NCBI RefSeq assembly: GCF_024506395.1
Contig: NZ_JANIBO010000001.1
Coordinates: 310,001 to 374,000 of the forward strand
Source: Cetobacterium sp. NK01
GTDB taxonomy: Bacteria > Fusobacteriota > Fusobacteriia > Fusobacteriales > Fusobacteriaceae
Length of the DNA: 64,000 nt
Direction of reading: 5' to 3'
A program made the position numbers and the translations under genes. The notes under the pieces were generated by a model, which was not told the origin of the DNA, made no database searches, and was given only the letters and a program-made list of their open reading frames with translations. Positions 9,413 through 19,139 of the stretch are shown one piece after another (position 1 is the stretch's first letter; every line of letters begins with the position of its first letter).

Positions 9413-10544
9413 ATACCCACTTTCTTGTCTCTTTATCTACTTTTTTTATTGTCTCTAAATTATCTGCTTCTTCTATAGAGTGCTGCTCCATAGCTTTCTT
9501 TATTATTTCATATATTTGTAAAAATTTTATCTTCCCTTTTAAAAATAACTCCACAGCTACTTCATTAGCAGAGTTAAATACACATGGCATTGTTTTTCCA
9601 GTCTTACCAGCATAAAATGCTAACTCAACCCCTTTAAAAACATTGTTATTAATTTGATCAAAACTTAATTCTTTTAATTTTTTTAAATTTAATCTCTCTA
9701 ATTCACAACTACCTTCTCTATTAGGATATGTAAACGCATACTGAATTGGAAGTTTCATATCTGGTACTCCTATTTGAGCAATTATAGAGTTATCTACAAA
9801 CTCCACCATCGAATGAACTATACTCTGTGGATGAACCAGTACTTCTATATTGTCATAGTCTATTCCAAAAAGCATATGTGCTTCAATAACTTCTAGCCCC
9901 TTATTAATCAAAGTTGATGAATCTATAGTTATCTTTCTTCCCATAGACCAGTTTGGATGTTTTAATGCTTGCTCTACAGTCACCTCTTTTAAATCTTCTA
10001 ATGTTTTTCCTCTAAATGTTCCACCACTAGCTGTTATAATTAGCGTTTTTATCTCTTTATAATTGCTACCTTGTATACTTTGAAATAAAGCTGAATGCTC
10101 ACTATCAACTGGTATAATTTCTGCTTTTGGATATTTTTTTAAAAGATTATTTATATATTCTCCTGCTGCTACCATTGTTTCTTTATTAGCTAGTGCTACT
10201 CTTTTTTCTTTTTTTATAGCTTCTACTGTTGCTTCAATCCCGATAGCTCCACTAATTGCAGTCAATACAATATCGGCTTCCTCTAGTCCTCCCATAGTTT
10301 TTAAGCCATCATCACCAAAATAAACAACCTTCTCTGGATATAAATTTTTTAAAATATCTGCCTTATCTTTACTACCTATACAAATATATTTAGGATCAAA
10401 TTTTTCAATTTGTTCTTTTAACAATTCAAAATTTGAATAACCTGATATTCCTAACACTTGGAACTCTTCTTGTTTTGCACCTATAACCTTTAACGCATTT
10501 GTTCCAATACTCCCAGTAGATCCCAAAATAGTTATCTTCTTCAT
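9390..10544 (-). CDS. dxr: 1-deoxy-D-xylulose 5-phosphate reductoisomerase
   Basis: Second enzyme of the non-mevalonate (MEP) isoprenoid pathway, making 2-C-methyl-D-erythritol 4-phosphate with NADPH. The Rossmann motif [14 protein letters not shown] opens the protein. The metal and substrate site [15 protein letters not shown] and the loop TASGGTFRG are present, as is [21 protein letters not shown]. Length 384 is typical. The SD AAGGAG is 6-7 nt before ATG. A terminator-like hairpin lies 40 nt upstream, so it may have its own promoter or depend on read-through from uppS-cdsA. Isoprenoids made here feed UppS, encoded just upstream. Confidence 0.97.
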   Translation of the reverse strand: MKKITILGSTGSIGTNALKVIGAKQEEFQVLGISGYSNFELLKEQIEKFDPKYICIGSKDKADILKNLYPEKVVYFGDDGLKTMGGLEEADIVLTAISGAIGIEATVEAIKKEKRVALANKETMVAAGEYINNLLKKYPKAEIIPVDSEHSALFQSIQGSNYKEIKTLIITASGGTFRGKTLEDLKEVTVEQALKHPNWSMGRKITIDSSTLINKGLEVIEAHMLFGIDYDNIEVLVHPQSIVHSMVEFVDNSIIAQIGVPDMKLPIQYAFTYPNREGSCELERLNLKKLKELSFDQINNNVFKGVELAFYAGKTGKTMPCVFNSANEVAVELFLKGKIKFLQIYEIIKKAMEQHSIEEADNLETIKKVDKETRKWVYDNYGED

Positions 10545-10576
10545 TTCCCTCTCCTTAATTTACATATATTTTCTCT

Positions 10577-10603
10577 AAAAAAATGGTAGCTTTTTAAGCT
10601 ACC
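10577..10603 (-). terminator. Terminator after cdsA
   Basis: 8 bp stem (10585-10592 with 10596-10603; GGTAGCTT/AAGCTACC) with a 3 nt loop, followed on the minus strand by ATTTTTTTAGAG. It separates uppS-cdsA from dxr. Confidence 0.85.
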
Positions 10604-10608
10604 TTCTT

Positions 10609-11421
10609 CTAAATAAATTTTAATAAATAATATACAACTGGAACTACAAATAACATACTATCAAAACGATCTAGTATGCCACCGTGTTCACCTAATAACT
10701 TTCCTGAATCCTTTATTTTAAACTCTCTTTTAAACATCGATTCACCTAAGTCACCAATTTGCGCAACAATACTAATTAAAAATCCAAACAACAGTACTAT
10801 AAATATATTTACTTCAGTTCCAAAAATATTAAAATATTTGTTGATTAAATAGATGGCTACCATTGTAAAAACTGTTCCTCCAATAGATCCTTCTATGGAT
10901 TTTTTAGGACTTATAGAACTAAAACCTTTTTTGAATATTTTTCTTCCAATTCCCATTCCAACAAAATATGCAAAAGAATCACAAACCCAAACTAATATTT
11001 GAATTGTTAATAACCATTTCCCTCCGTTTGGAAGATAATTCATTAGCAATAGGTGCGTAAATAACCCTGAAACATAAACTACACCTAACAGTGTTACTCC
11101 AATATCTCTGCTTGAATTTTCTACTTTATTTTGTAAAACCTTCTTTCCTATCAATGCTATCACTAACAATGTAATTGGCATAAATATCAAAGTAGAGTTA
11201 TCTACATCTGCAAAGTATACTATATTTGGTATTGATAAACCTGCAATATATCCTAAATTTATATCAGGTTTTTTTCCACCAATTTCTGCCATTTTATAAA
11301 ACTCAAAAAGCCCTACTAAAATAACAAAGTTTACAAATAGTAATAGTAAAAATCCACCCTTCAATAATACCATCATTAAAAGTGGAATTCCTATTAAAGC
11401 TACTAATATTCTATTTAACAT
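10609..11421 (-). CDS. cdsA: Phosphatidate cytidylyltransferase (CDP-diacylglycerol synthase)
   Basis: Integral membrane enzyme, 270 residues with about eight hydrophobic segments, making CDP-diacylglycerol from phosphatidate and CTP. The C-terminal signature is visible: SPKKSIEGSIGG, then GDLGESMFKREFKIKDSGKL and HGGILDRFDS. The usual PGHGG core reads GEHGG here, a substitution at the proline-glycine position. It begins directly after uppS (adjacent stop and start region). The product feeds PssA (27970-28680) and then Psd (36769-37668), both in this window. Confidence 0.95.
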   Translation of the reverse strand: MLNRILVALIGIPLLMMVLLKGGFLLLLFVNFVILVGLFEFYKMAEIGGKKPDINLGYIAGLSIPNIVYFADVDNSTLIFMPITLLVIALIGKKVLQNKVENSSRDIGVTLLGVVYVSGLFTHLLLMNYLPNGGKWLLTIQILVWVCDSFAYFVGMGIGRKIFKKGFSSISPKKSIEGSIGGTVFTMVAIYLINKYFNIFGTEVNIFIVLLFGFLISIVAQIGDLGESMFKREFKIKDSGKLLGEHGGILDRFDSMLFVVPVVYYLLKFI

Positions 11422-12108
11422 CTATTTTACTCCTCCAAAACGCCTATCTCTTTTTTGATAACTTTCTATAGCCTTCATTAATTCATCTCTATTAAAATCT
11501 GGCCAATAGGTATCTGTTACATATATCTCAGAATAGGCTATCTGCCACAATAAAAAATTAGAAATTCTCATTTCTCCACTTGTTCTTATTAGTAACTCTG
11601 GATCAGGTAACTGATTGTATAGATATTTTTCTATAATCTCCTCTGTTATCTCTTTTTCATCATTTTTTATAATCTCTTTTATAGCATCTATTAGCTCAGC
11701 CCTTCCTCCATAGTTAAAAGCTATATTCAATGTTATTCCAGTATTTCCTTTTGTTACATTTTCAAGCTTTTCAATTTCATTTAAAAGATCCTTACTAATA
11801 CCCTCTTTTCTTCCAGATACTATAAATCTAACATTATTTTTCATTAATAATTTTTTTTCATTTTTTAAATAAGTTTTAAATAAAAACATTAAAGTGTCTA
11901 CTTCTTCCTTTGCTCTTTTCCAATTCTCTGTTGAAAAAGCATAAACTGTTAAGTATTTAACACCTAATTCACCACAAGAGGTTAATATTTTTCTCAAAGT
12001 ATCTGCTCCTGCTTTATGTCCGTAAGTTCTAGGCATACCTTTCTCTTTTGCCCAACGACCATTTCCATCCATAATTATCGCTATATGATTTGGTATATCT
12101 AATTTCAT
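11422..12108 (-). CDS. uppS: Undecaprenyl diphosphate synthase (isoprenyl transferase)
   Basis: Makes the C55 undecaprenyl carrier lipid for peptidoglycan and other envelope polymers. 228 residues from ATG 12108, picked because GAGGAG precedes it by 7 nt; the upstream ATG at 12132 lies almost on the -10 element. The catalytic HIAIIMDGNGRWAKEKG at the N-terminus and the C-terminal LIRTSGEMRISNFLLWQ and YSEIYVTDTYWPDF segments are intact. Followed immediately by cdsA. Confidence 0.97.
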   Translation of the reverse strand: MKLDIPNHIAIIMDGNGRWAKEKGMPRTYGHKAGADTLRKILTSCGELGVKYLTVYAFSTENWKRAKEEVDTLMFLFKTYLKNEKKLLMKNNVRFIVSGRKEGISKDLLNEIEKLENVTKGNTGITLNIAFNYGGRAELIDAIKEIIKNDEKEITEEIIEKYLYNQLPDPELLIRTSGEMRISNFLLWQIAYSEIYVTDTYWPDFNRDELMKAIESYQKRDRRFGGVK

Positions 12109-12135
12109 TTTTTTCTCCTCTCGATAAATCACTAA

Positions 12136-12144
12136 ATTTTACCA
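12136..12144 (-). promoter_or_regulatory. Probable extended -10 promoter of uppS-cdsA
   Basis: Minus-strand TGGTAAAAT (extended -10 TGn plus TAAAAT at 12136-12141) with no good -35. It lies 28 nt upstream of the chosen uppS start and just downstream of the nadD terminator hairpin. Confidence 0.45.
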
Positions 12145-12189
12145 TATTTAGAACATTTTTTCCATAAAAAAAATGATCTCTAAGTGAAC

Positions 12190-12215
12190 AAAAGAGGTAG
12201 TTTTTATGCTACCTC
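12190..12215 (-). terminator. Weak terminator after nadD
   Basis: 7 bp stem GAGGTAG/CTACCTC (12194-12200 with 12209-12215) with an 8 nt loop, just after the nadD stop, followed by only four T residues on the minus strand. The sequence resembles the cdsA terminator (shared GGTAG core). Confidence 0.55.
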
Positions 12216-12218
12216 CTT

Positions 12219-12785
12219 TTACTTTTGATATAAATTATGACTTTTTATGAACTCTGCTATCACTTTTGGCACCATGTTATCTATAGATACTCCATTCATT
12301 ATTGATTCTCTAACTCTTGTTGAAGAGTAATTTAAAAATGGATTTTTAACTTGCAAAAGATTTGGATCTTTTAAAAGTGTAGTATATCCTTCTCGCTGTA
12401 GAACAACAACTTTTGATAATTTTAAAATTTCTTGGTATTTTTTCCATTTATGAAAATATGCTCCTGAATCTTCTCCAATAATTTCAAAATATTCATTATT
12501 AGGATATTTTTTTATAATTTTTAAAAGAGTATCATAAGTAAATGAAAGTTTATTAGATTTAACTTCTAAATCTAAAACCTCTATTTTAGGATCTAATTTA
12601 AATGCAAGTTTGCACATCTCAAGCCTCAATTCCCCACTTACCATTAATTTTTCTCTATGTGATGGAATACCTACAGGTATAATAAGAAGTTTGTCTAATT
12701 TTAAATAATCTATAATAAATTTTGCCATATATATATGTCCGTTATGTATAGGATTAAAGCTCCCACCATATATCCCAATTTTCAT
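12219..12785 (-). CDS. nadD: Nicotinate-nucleotide adenylyltransferase
   Basis: Adenylates nicotinate mononucleotide in NAD synthesis. The nucleotidyltransferase motif GIYGGSFNPIHNGH is at residues 4-17 and the second ATP-binding motif YSSTRVRES near 162. Length 188 is typical. It begins 1 nt after the PTS EIIA-like gene. With pncB (38137-39645) the window encodes two steps of the nicotinate salvage (Preiss-Handler) route. Confidence 0.96.
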   Translation of the reverse strand: MKIGIYGGSFNPIHNGHIYMAKFIIDYLKLDKLLIIPVGIPSHREKLMVSGELRLEMCKLAFKLDPKIEVLDLEVKSNKLSFTYDTLLKIIKKYPNNEYFEIIGEDSGAYFHKWKKYQEILKLSKVVVLQREGYTTLLKDPNLLQVKNPFLNYSSTRVRESIMNGVSIDNMVPKVIAEFIKSHNLYQK

Positions 12786-12786
12786 T

Positions 12787-13239
12787 TTATCCTATCTCCG
12801 CAATAGCTTCGATTAAGCACTCTGTTGTTGTACTTTCTAAAATACTCTCTCTTATCTTTTTATCTCTAAATATTCTAGAGAGTGATGATAGTAATTCTAA
12901 ATATTTTTTGCTTTCACCTTTAGGTACTCCTACTAATATAACTATTTTTACTTTTTCACCATCTAATGAATTAAAATCAATGGGATTTTTTAAAAGTGCA
13001 ACTGATACAACTATATCCTTTACTACTTCAGTTCTAGCATGAGGTATCGCAACGCCCATACCAATTCCTGTAGTTCCTACATTTTCTCTTTGCAAAACCT
13101 CTTTATAAAAAATATCTCTATCTACAATCAAATTACTATTTTCACTCATATTAAACACTAATTTTTTTAATATCTCATCTTTTGATACAGATTTATTATC
13201 TAGAATGTTAATCATTTTTACATTAAAATAATTTAACAC
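12787..13239 (-). CDS. PTS EIIA domain protein of the fructose/PtsN (nitrogen-PTS) family
   Basis: A single EIIA-type-2 domain of 150 residues. The phosphorylatable histidine is H67 in MGVAIPHARTE; the segments VSVALLKNPIDF and KIVILVGVPKG match the PTS EIIA-2 fold. There is no EIIB or EIIC beside it. Lying between an unknown gene and nadD in the smc-lpxK operon, it looks like a regulatory PtsN-like protein rather than a sugar transporter subunit, but this is inference from context. Confidence 0.88.
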   Translation of the reverse strand: MLNYFNVKMINILDNKSVSKDEILKKLVFNMSENSNLIVDRDIFYKEVLQRENVGTTGIGMGVAIPHARTEVVKDIVVSVALLKNPIDFNSLDGEKVKIVILVGVPKGESKKYLELLSSLSRIFRDKKIRESILESTTTECLIEAIAEIG

Positions 13240-13252
13240 TTGTTGCCCCCTT

Positions 13253-13963
13253 TTAAAGCTTTATACTATTCAAAATTTCATTTTTAACTTGATCGTTGCT
13301 TTTTTCTTTCTTTTCTTTTATCCCTTGCAATAAAATACTTTTGTATTTTTTTTCATTTTTATAAGAATAACTTTCTAAAACTTTTTTATATGCTATTAAT
13401 TCTAATACTTCTGGAACTTCATCTACTTCTTCCTCTAATTCTATTGCGCATTCTAATCCATTTAAATCATATCTCTGTTTTGTAAAATAACTAATTACAA
13501 GATATCCTATTTCATCAATCCAACCTAATGTATTTACAATCTCTCTTATAGCTAATGCCATTAAAGGTTTATTAAAATCTATATTATCCATTAATGCTAA
13601 ATTAAATAAAGTTTTAAAAAATTCCTCTTTATCTTTTAAAGCTAATTCCTTACCATATTTTTTAGAGAATTCTAAATCACCCTTTATAACTAACTTCACA
13701 AAATTTTCTTTTAACTTATCTATTGATACATTTGATAATCGATCAATTTTTTTCTCTTTAACTCTTTCAACTTTATTACTTTCTTTTTCTAAAGTTTCAT
13801 AAAAAATAATATCATCTTTACAAAATACCATAGCTGGGATTGTTAAATTTGCACATTTTCTTTTTATTACACCTTCACTATCTATTGTCAAATAGGCTCT
13901 TTTATCAAGAATTTCTGCACTTTCAATTACTTTTGCAACTCTTTCTTGTATCTTATTTATCAT
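13253..13963 (-). CDS. Conserved-looking protein of unknown function
   Basis: 236 residues from the ATG at 13963; GTG at 13972 is an alternative that has better spacing to AAAGGA (the ATG is about 13 nt from it). I do not recognise a family. The sequence is soluble, charged and mostly helical, without signal peptide, transmembrane helix or obvious catalytic motif. The N-terminal 60 residues look beta-rich (YLTIDSEGVIKRKCANLTIP), then a helical middle, a short acidic run (ELEEEVDEVPEV) and a lysine-rich tail. The start lies inside the lpxK 3' end (ATGATAAATAA), so it is translationally coupled to lpxK and is followed by the EIIA gene. Confidence 0.75.
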   Translation of the reverse strand: MINKIQERVAKVIESAEILDKRAYLTIDSEGVIKRKCANLTIPAMVFCKDDIIFYETLEKESNKVERVKEKKIDRLSNVSIDKLKENFVKLVIKGDLEFSKKYGKELALKDKEEFFKTLFNLALMDNIDFNKPLMALAIREIVNTLGWIDEIGYLVISYFTKQRYDLNGLECAIELEEEVDEVPEVLELIAYKKVLESYSYKNEKKYKSILLQGIKEKKEKSNDQVKNEILNSIKL

Positions 13964-14969
13964 ATATTTCACCAATTCCTTTTAAACTATTGTCATCTAA
14001 CATTGTAAACTCTATTTTAAGAACGAATAAATTATCTATTTCTATATCTTTTGGAAGTTTCACTAAATCTTTTTCTGTTGTTATTATAAAATCTGCATCC
14101 ATAGCTTTAGCTCTTTTTTTTATAGTATCAAAGTCTTTCTCTTTAAAATCATGATGATCCATAAAATCAACTCTCTCAATATACTCTGGATTTAAAGAGA
14201 TTACTGTTTTTTCAAAATTAAGTGGATTTGCAAGTCCAGAAAAAAGAAGAACTCTTTTTCCCGCAACCCAAAATAAAGGTTTTGCATTTCCTTTTATATC
14301 ACATAAAGATGTTACTCCATGCTTTGCAACTGAAACAGGTTTTTTAAACTTTACTTTTAAAAATCTTTTTAGTGTTTCTAAATCGCTCTCAGATACTAAG
14401 TCTGATTTTGTTATTATAAATTCACTTGCTCTCTCTCCACCTTTTTGAAAGTCCTCTCTCAAAGTTCCTTTAGGTAATAAAGCACCCCACCCAAAAGGGT
14501 TTGTTGCATCAATCAAAACAATATCTCTATTTCTTTTTAATTTTCTATGCTGAAATCCATCATCTAATATTATAGTATCCACACCAAATTTTTCTACTGC
14601 TAATTTACACGCTTCATACCTATCTCTTCCCACAATTACTGGTACTTTCAAATTTAAAGCATGAATATATGGTTCATCACCACTCTCTTTTGATGTTACT
14701 AGAATTTTTTTTCCATCACTTACTATTAATGGATCTACTTTTCTTTTTCCTCTATATCCTCTTGATACTATAGCAACTTTTTTTCCCATTTTTAAAAGTT
14801 TTTTTGCAAAGAATTGAACTGCTGGAGTTTTTCCAGTACCTCCAACAGTTATATTTCCTATACATAAAATATCAACATCTGGTATCTCATTTATTTTAAG
14901 ATACCTTTTATCGTAAAGCCAATTTCGTATTGAGGTTATTAAAAAATATATATACGATAAAAGTTTCAT
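13953..14969 (-). CDS. lpxK: Tetraacyldisaccharide 4'-kinase
   Basis: Phosphorylates the 4' position of the tetraacyl disaccharide to form lipid IVA at the inner membrane. The N-terminus carries a hydrophobic membrane-association stretch; the P-loop GNITVGGTGKTPAVQFFAKK is at about 37-56. Other family segments include SRGYRGKR, GDEPYIHA and ILDDGFQHRKLKRNRDIVLI. Length 338 is normal. It sits 15 nt after smc rather than next to the main lpx cluster, which starts 9.6 kb upstream in transcriptional terms. Confidence 0.97.
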   Translation of the reverse strand: MKLLSYIYFLITSIRNWLYDKRYLKINEIPDVDILCIGNITVGGTGKTPAVQFFAKKLLKMGKKVAIVSRGYRGKRKVDPLIVSDGKKILVTSKESGDEPYIHALNLKVPVIVGRDRYEACKLAVEKFGVDTIILDDGFQHRKLKRNRDIVLIDATNPFGWGALLPKGTLREDFQKGGERASEFIITKSDLVSESDLETLKRFLKVKFKKPVSVAKHGVTSLCDIKGNAKPLFWVAGKRVLLFSGLANPLNFEKTVISLNPEYIERVDFMDHHDFKEKDFDTIKKRAKAMDADFIITTEKDLVKLPKDIEIDNLFVLKIEFTMLDDNSLKGIGEIYDK

Positions 14970-14984
14970 TTTTTCCTCTCTTTA

Positions 14985-17900
14985 CTAAATTTTTACTTGA
15001 ACTAATTTAGAAATTCCAATTTTTTTATTCATTGTTACTCCATATAGAGAATCTGAAGCTTTCATTGTTTCTTTATTATGTGTTATTAAAATAAATTGAG
15101 ATCTATCTGTAAATTCTTTTAATTTACCAATTAATTTTCTTGTATTTTTTTCATCAAGAGCTGCTTCAATCTCATCTAAAAATGTAAATGGGCTAGGTTT
15201 ATACATAAATATCGCCATTATAAAAGCTATTGCAACCATAGATTTCTCTCCACCAGATAGTAGTGAAAGTGCTTGTCTTTTTTTATTTTTATATTTTACT
15301 GATATTTCAACTCCGCAGTTTAAAAAATCTTCTCCATTATGTAAAGATAATTTTCCTTCAGAGTTATCTAATGTCTCTATACACATCTCATTAAAGTTTT
15401 TATTTATTTCTTCATAAGCTTCATAGAATTTTTCTTCTATTGTTTCGTCAATCTCTTTTATTAAAAGAGATAAGCTCTTTTCTCCTTTTACTAAATCTTC
15501 TCTCTGAAGATCAATAAATTTATATTTATTATCTAATTCTTTGAATTCTTCAATTGAAAGTAAATTTACAGATTCAAAACCTTTTAATCTTAACTCCAAC
15601 TCTCTTACTTTTGTTCTAGCAAGTTTTATTTCATCTTCATTTAAAAGCGATAATGAAACTTCTGAAAGTTCCTCTAACTGAATTAAAATTTCCTCTACTT
15701 CTTTTGATATTCTTTCCTTTCTCTCAATCTCTCTATTTAAAATCTCTCTTTCTTTAAATAAAGTAGATTCTATTTCTCTAGAGTTTTTCATTAAGGTTTT
15801 AGAGTTCTCTTCTAATAAATGATCTTCTTTTTTCATCTCTTTTAGTTCTTGATTTTCATTTTCAAATTTTATATTTTTATTTTTTATATCTTCTGCTATA
15901 GTATGAGCCTTTTCTTCTAATTTTTCAAGTTCTTTTTTTATTTCTAATAAAATATTTGAAACTTTTTCCTTTTTTTCTTTAAATTCTTTTTGTTCAAATA
16001 TTTCTTTTTCTTTTTCTTTTTCAATTTGAACAAACCTATCTTTACTGTTTAAATATAATATTCTTATATCTGAGAATTGATTTTTCAAATTATTTATCTC
16101 TTCATTTAAATTTTGAATAGCTAAATTTTCACTATCTAATTCATTTTTTAATTCTAGTACAATTTTTTCAGTTATTTCTTTTTCACTTTGTGAACTTTCA
16201 ACTCTTTTAGCGTATTCTTTACTATAATTTTCTTCTTCTTGTATTTCAATATCAACGACTCTTTTTTCTTTCTCTAATTTTTCACCTTTAGATTTTAAAT
16301 CTAAATATAACTCTTCTGCTAATTTAGTTTGTTTTCTTAAAGAATCCTCTAAGGCGTCTATTCCACCTATTTCATCCTCATATTTCTCTAATTTTTTACT
16401 CATAATTTGAACTTTATCGTTCCACTCTTTTAGCTTATTAGACATATCTTTTATATTATCTTCTAATACTTTTATCTCTTTTTTTCTTTCAAATATTTGA
16501 CTTACAATAGAGTTTGAGTTCTCTCCACCTGTTATTCTACCTCTAGAACTAAGTAGCTCTCCAGAAAGTGTAACTATGTTTCCATTATAACTATTTTCTT
16601 TTAAAATTTTTAAAGCTACATCAGTTCCATTTACAACTAAAATATTTCCAAGTAGCATATCTAATATTTTAGAATATTTTTTTTCAACTGATACTAAATC
16701 TGAGGCTCTTCCTATAACACCATCTTTTTTAGGAACCTCTTTCATAGAACCTACTTTAATTGTATCTAATGCTAAAAATGAAGCTCTTCCTGCTTTTTTT
16801 TCCTTTAAAACTTCTATCCCTTTTTTAGCTACGTCACTTGTAGACACAACTATATCTTGTAAATTTCCAGGTATAGCTGCCTCAATAGCTTTTTGATATT
16901 CTTCTGGAACTGTTAATAGTGATATTACTGCTCCTTCAACTCCTGGTATTTTAGCATTTAGAACTTCTTTTACTCCTTTATAGAATCCCTCATTACTTTC
17001 TTGAACTCTATAGAGACCTTGTAATTTAGCAGCTGCTCTTTTCTCTTCAAATTCAGCATTTCTTATTAGTTCTGCTGCTTTATTCATATCTCTACTTAAT
17101 TCAGTAATCTCTTGTTCTAATTTTATTTGTCTTTCTTCTGTTTCTTTTAATTCTTTTGCTTTTAGTTCTTTGTTTTTTAAAGCTTTTTCTAGCTCTTTTA
17201 AATTTTCATCTATTTTAATATGAAAAGTTTCCTTTTCTTCCTTTAGAGATGAAATTTTAAATTCGCTTCCCTTCATTCTTCTTGTAGAACTTTCTATTTC
17301 ATTTAAAAGTTTTAATTTTTCAACTTCTAAATCCATTATTTTTCTTTTTTTTAATTCAATTCCTATCTCTTTATCTCTTTTTAATGTCTCTTTTTCTTCT
17401 ATACTTTTTTCAAAAACCTTATTTTTTCCCTCTATCTCTAAAACTCTTTTTTTAACTCTTTCTTCTTCTTCTTTTAATTTTATTAGGATCTCTTTTTTAG
17501 AATCAAATACCTTTTCTAAAGATACTTTTTCTTCCTCTTTTTGTTTTAACTCTCTTAAATAAGATGTGATTCTTTCCTTTGTCCTAATCTCTTCTTTTTC
17601 TAACATTTCTATTTCAGATTTTAAAGTAGTGTTATTTTCTGAGAAATTTTCTATTTTTGAATATAAATCTTTTCGTCTATTTTCGATATTATTTAACTCT
17701 AATTCTGTTTTTTTCAACTCTTCTTCTAAAGAATTAGTTATTACTGCTAATCTTTCTTTTTCTTTTTCTCCCGATTTTAAAATTTCTTCTTTTAAATTCA
17801 AATCAAAAGTTAAAACTCCTTTTTGTAAGAGATTTTTTTCATCTTTAATAGATAAATATTCAATTGCCTTTTTAGATTGCTTTTCTACTCTAGATCTATT

Positions 17901-18500
17901 TTCACCGATTTCACTTAATACAAGCTCTATTTTTTCCAGCTCATTTTGAACCTTCTCTAATCTTTTTTCAGATTCTAATTTTTTTTGTTGAAACTTTTTT
18001 ACTCCTGCTGCTTCTTCTATTATACTTTTAATCTCTTTATTAGATGAAGATATTATTCTTTCAACTTTACCTTGCCCTATAACTGAGTATGCACTTTTAC
18101 CTACTCCTGTATCTAAAAATAGTTCTCCTATATCTTTCAATCTCACTTTTTTATCATTTATTAAATAATCATTATCTCCATTTTGAGACATTTTTCTTGT
18201 TATTTTTATACTTTCTGCTTCAATTGGAAAAAAATTATCTCTATTATCTATAAAAAGTGATACTTCTGCATAATTTGCTGGCTTTTTTCCCTCTCCTCCA
18301 GAAAATATAATATCTTTGCTTTCTTTTGCTCTTATATTTTTATATGACTGTTCACCTAAAACCCATAATATTCCATCTAATATATTTGATTTACCACTTC
18401 CATTTGGTCCAACAATAGAGGTTATTCCTCCATCAAAATCTATTCTTATTCTTTCACCAAAGGATTTAAATCCGTAAATTTCTACACCTTTTAAATACAT
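14985..18500 (-). CDS. smc: Chromosome segregation protein SMC
   Basis: ATPase of the SMC-ScpAB condensin. 1171 residues: an N-terminal head with Walker A (IVGPNGSGKSNILDGILW, about 29-46), two long Lys/Glu-rich coiled coils (about 165-490 and 680-1000), a hinge around 510-660 (GAVISLLTVPEEYQKAIEAA), and a C-terminal head with signature LLSGGEKSMVAIAF and Walker B FTFLDEIEAALD. Its kleisin partner ScpA is at 46830-47510; scpB is not in the window. The start ATG is preceded by GGGAGAGAGA. A terminator ends rdgB just upstream. Confidence 0.98.
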   Translation of the reverse strand: MYLKGVEIYGFKSFGERIRIDFDGGITSIVGPNGSGKSNILDGILWVLGEQSYKNIRAKESKDIIFSGGEGKKPANYAEVSLFIDNRDNFFPIEAESIKITRKMSQNGDNDYLINDKKVRLKDIGELFLDTGVGKSAYSVIGQGKVERIISSSNKEIKSIIEEAAGVKKFQQKKLESEKRLEKVQNELEKIELVLSEIGENRSRVEKQSKKAIEYLSIKDEKNLLQKGVLTFDLNLKEEILKSGEKEKERLAVITNSLEEELKKTELELNNIENRRKDLYSKIENFSENNTTLKSEIEMLEKEEIRTKERITSYLRELKQKEEEKVSLEKVFDSKKEILIKLKEEEERVKKRVLEIEGKNKVFEKSIEEKETLKRDKEIGIELKKRKIMDLEVEKLKLLNEIESSTRRMKGSEFKISSLKEEKETFHIKIDENLKELEKALKNKELKAKELKETEERQIKLEQEITELSRDMNKAAELIRNAEFEEKRAAAKLQGLYRVQESNEGFYKGVKEVLNAKIPGVEGAVISLLTVPEEYQKAIEAAIPGNLQDIVVSTSDVAKKGIEVLKEKKAGRASFLALDTIKVGSMKEVPKKDGVIGRASDLVSVEKKYSKILDMLLGNILVVNGTDVALKILKENSYNGNIVTLSGELLSSRGRITGGENSNSIVSQIFERKKEIKVLEDNIKDMSNKLKEWNDKVQIMSKKLEKYEDEIGGIDALEDSLRKQTKLAEELYLDLKSKGEKLEKEKRVVDIEIQEEENYSKEYAKRVESSQSEKEITEKIVLELKNELDSENLAIQNLNEEINNLKNQFSDIRILYLNSKDRFVQIEKEKEKEIFEQKEFKEKKEKVSNILLEIKKELEKLEEKAHTIAEDIKNKNIKFENENQELKEMKKEDHLLEENSKTLMKNSREIESTLFKEREILNREIERKERISKEVEEILIQLEELSEVSLSLLNEDEIKLARTKVRELELRLKGFESVNLLSIEEFKELDNKYKFIDLQREDLVKGEKSLSLLIKEIDETIEEKFYEAYEEINKNFNEMCIETLDNSEGKLSLHNGEDFLNCGVEISVKYKNKKRQALSLLSGGEKSMVAIAFIMAIFMYKPSPFTFLDEIEAALDEKNTRKLIGKLKEFTDRSQFILITHNKETMKASDSLYGVTMNKKIGISKLVQVKI

Positions 18501-18523
18501 TCTCTCTCCCTAATAACTTTTGT

Positions 18524-18553
18524 CTTAAAAAAAGCTAACCCATTTAGGTTAGC
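18524..18553 (-). terminator. Terminator after rdgB
   Basis: 7 bp stem GCTAACC/GGTTAGC (18534-18540 with 18547-18553), 6 nt loop, then TTTTTTTAAGA on the minus strand. The rdgB stop codon lies inside the hairpin. Confidence 0.85.
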
Positions 18554-19139
18554 CTATATTTAATATTTTATCAATTCCATTTTTTAAAGCTTCTAAGGCT
18601 TTTGCTCTATGGCTAATTTGATTTTTTATTTCAGGCATTTCAGCAAATGTTTTATCGTACTCTGGTAAATAGAAATGAGGATCGTATCCGAAACCTTCTT
18701 TTCCTCTGGCTTCATCTATAATTATCCCTTCTATTTCACCTCTAAATGAGTGATACTCTCCATTTGGTTTTCCTAAAGTTATCACAGTTACAAACTTTGC
18801 TTTTCTATTATCTATCCCTTGTAAGTTCTCTATTAGCTTTTTATTATTTGCTAAATCGTTCCCATCTTCTCCAGCGTATCTAGCAGAGTAAACTCCAGGT
18901 TCGCCATTTAAAGCCTCAACACAAAGGCCAGAGTCATCTGAAATTGTGATCATATTTGTAAACTTTGCTATCTCTAATGCCTTCTTTTTTGAGTTTTCTT
19001 CAAAAGTATTTCCATCTTCTATAACCTCAGGAATTTCTATTCCATCTTTTATAGAAAGTATTTCAAAATCTAATCCAGATAAAATTTTTGACATTTCATC
19101 TATTTTTTTCTTATTTCCTGTGGCCAAAAATATTTTCAT
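18549..19139 (-). CDS. rdgB: XTP/dITP pyrophosphatase (RdgB/HAM1 family)
   Basis: House-cleaning hydrolase that removes non-canonical purine triphosphates. 196 residues starting with the family motif FLATGNKKKIDEM, then TFEENSKKKALEIA, TISDDSGLCVEAL, GVYSARYAGEDG and the C-terminal GFGYDPHFYLPEYDKTFAEM and SHRAKAL. Its start overlaps the rph stop by one base (TAATG), a common rph-rdgB pairing. Confidence 0.97.
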   Translation of the reverse strand: MKIFLATGNKKKIDEMSKILSGLDFEILSIKDGIEIPEVIEDGNTFEENSKKKALEIAKFTNMITISDDSGLCVEALNGEPGVYSARYAGEDGNDLANNKKLIENLQGIDNRKAKFVTVITLGKPNGEYHSFRGEIEGIIIDEARGKEGFGYDPHFYLPEYDKTFAEMPEIKNQISHRAKALEALKNGIDKILNIG

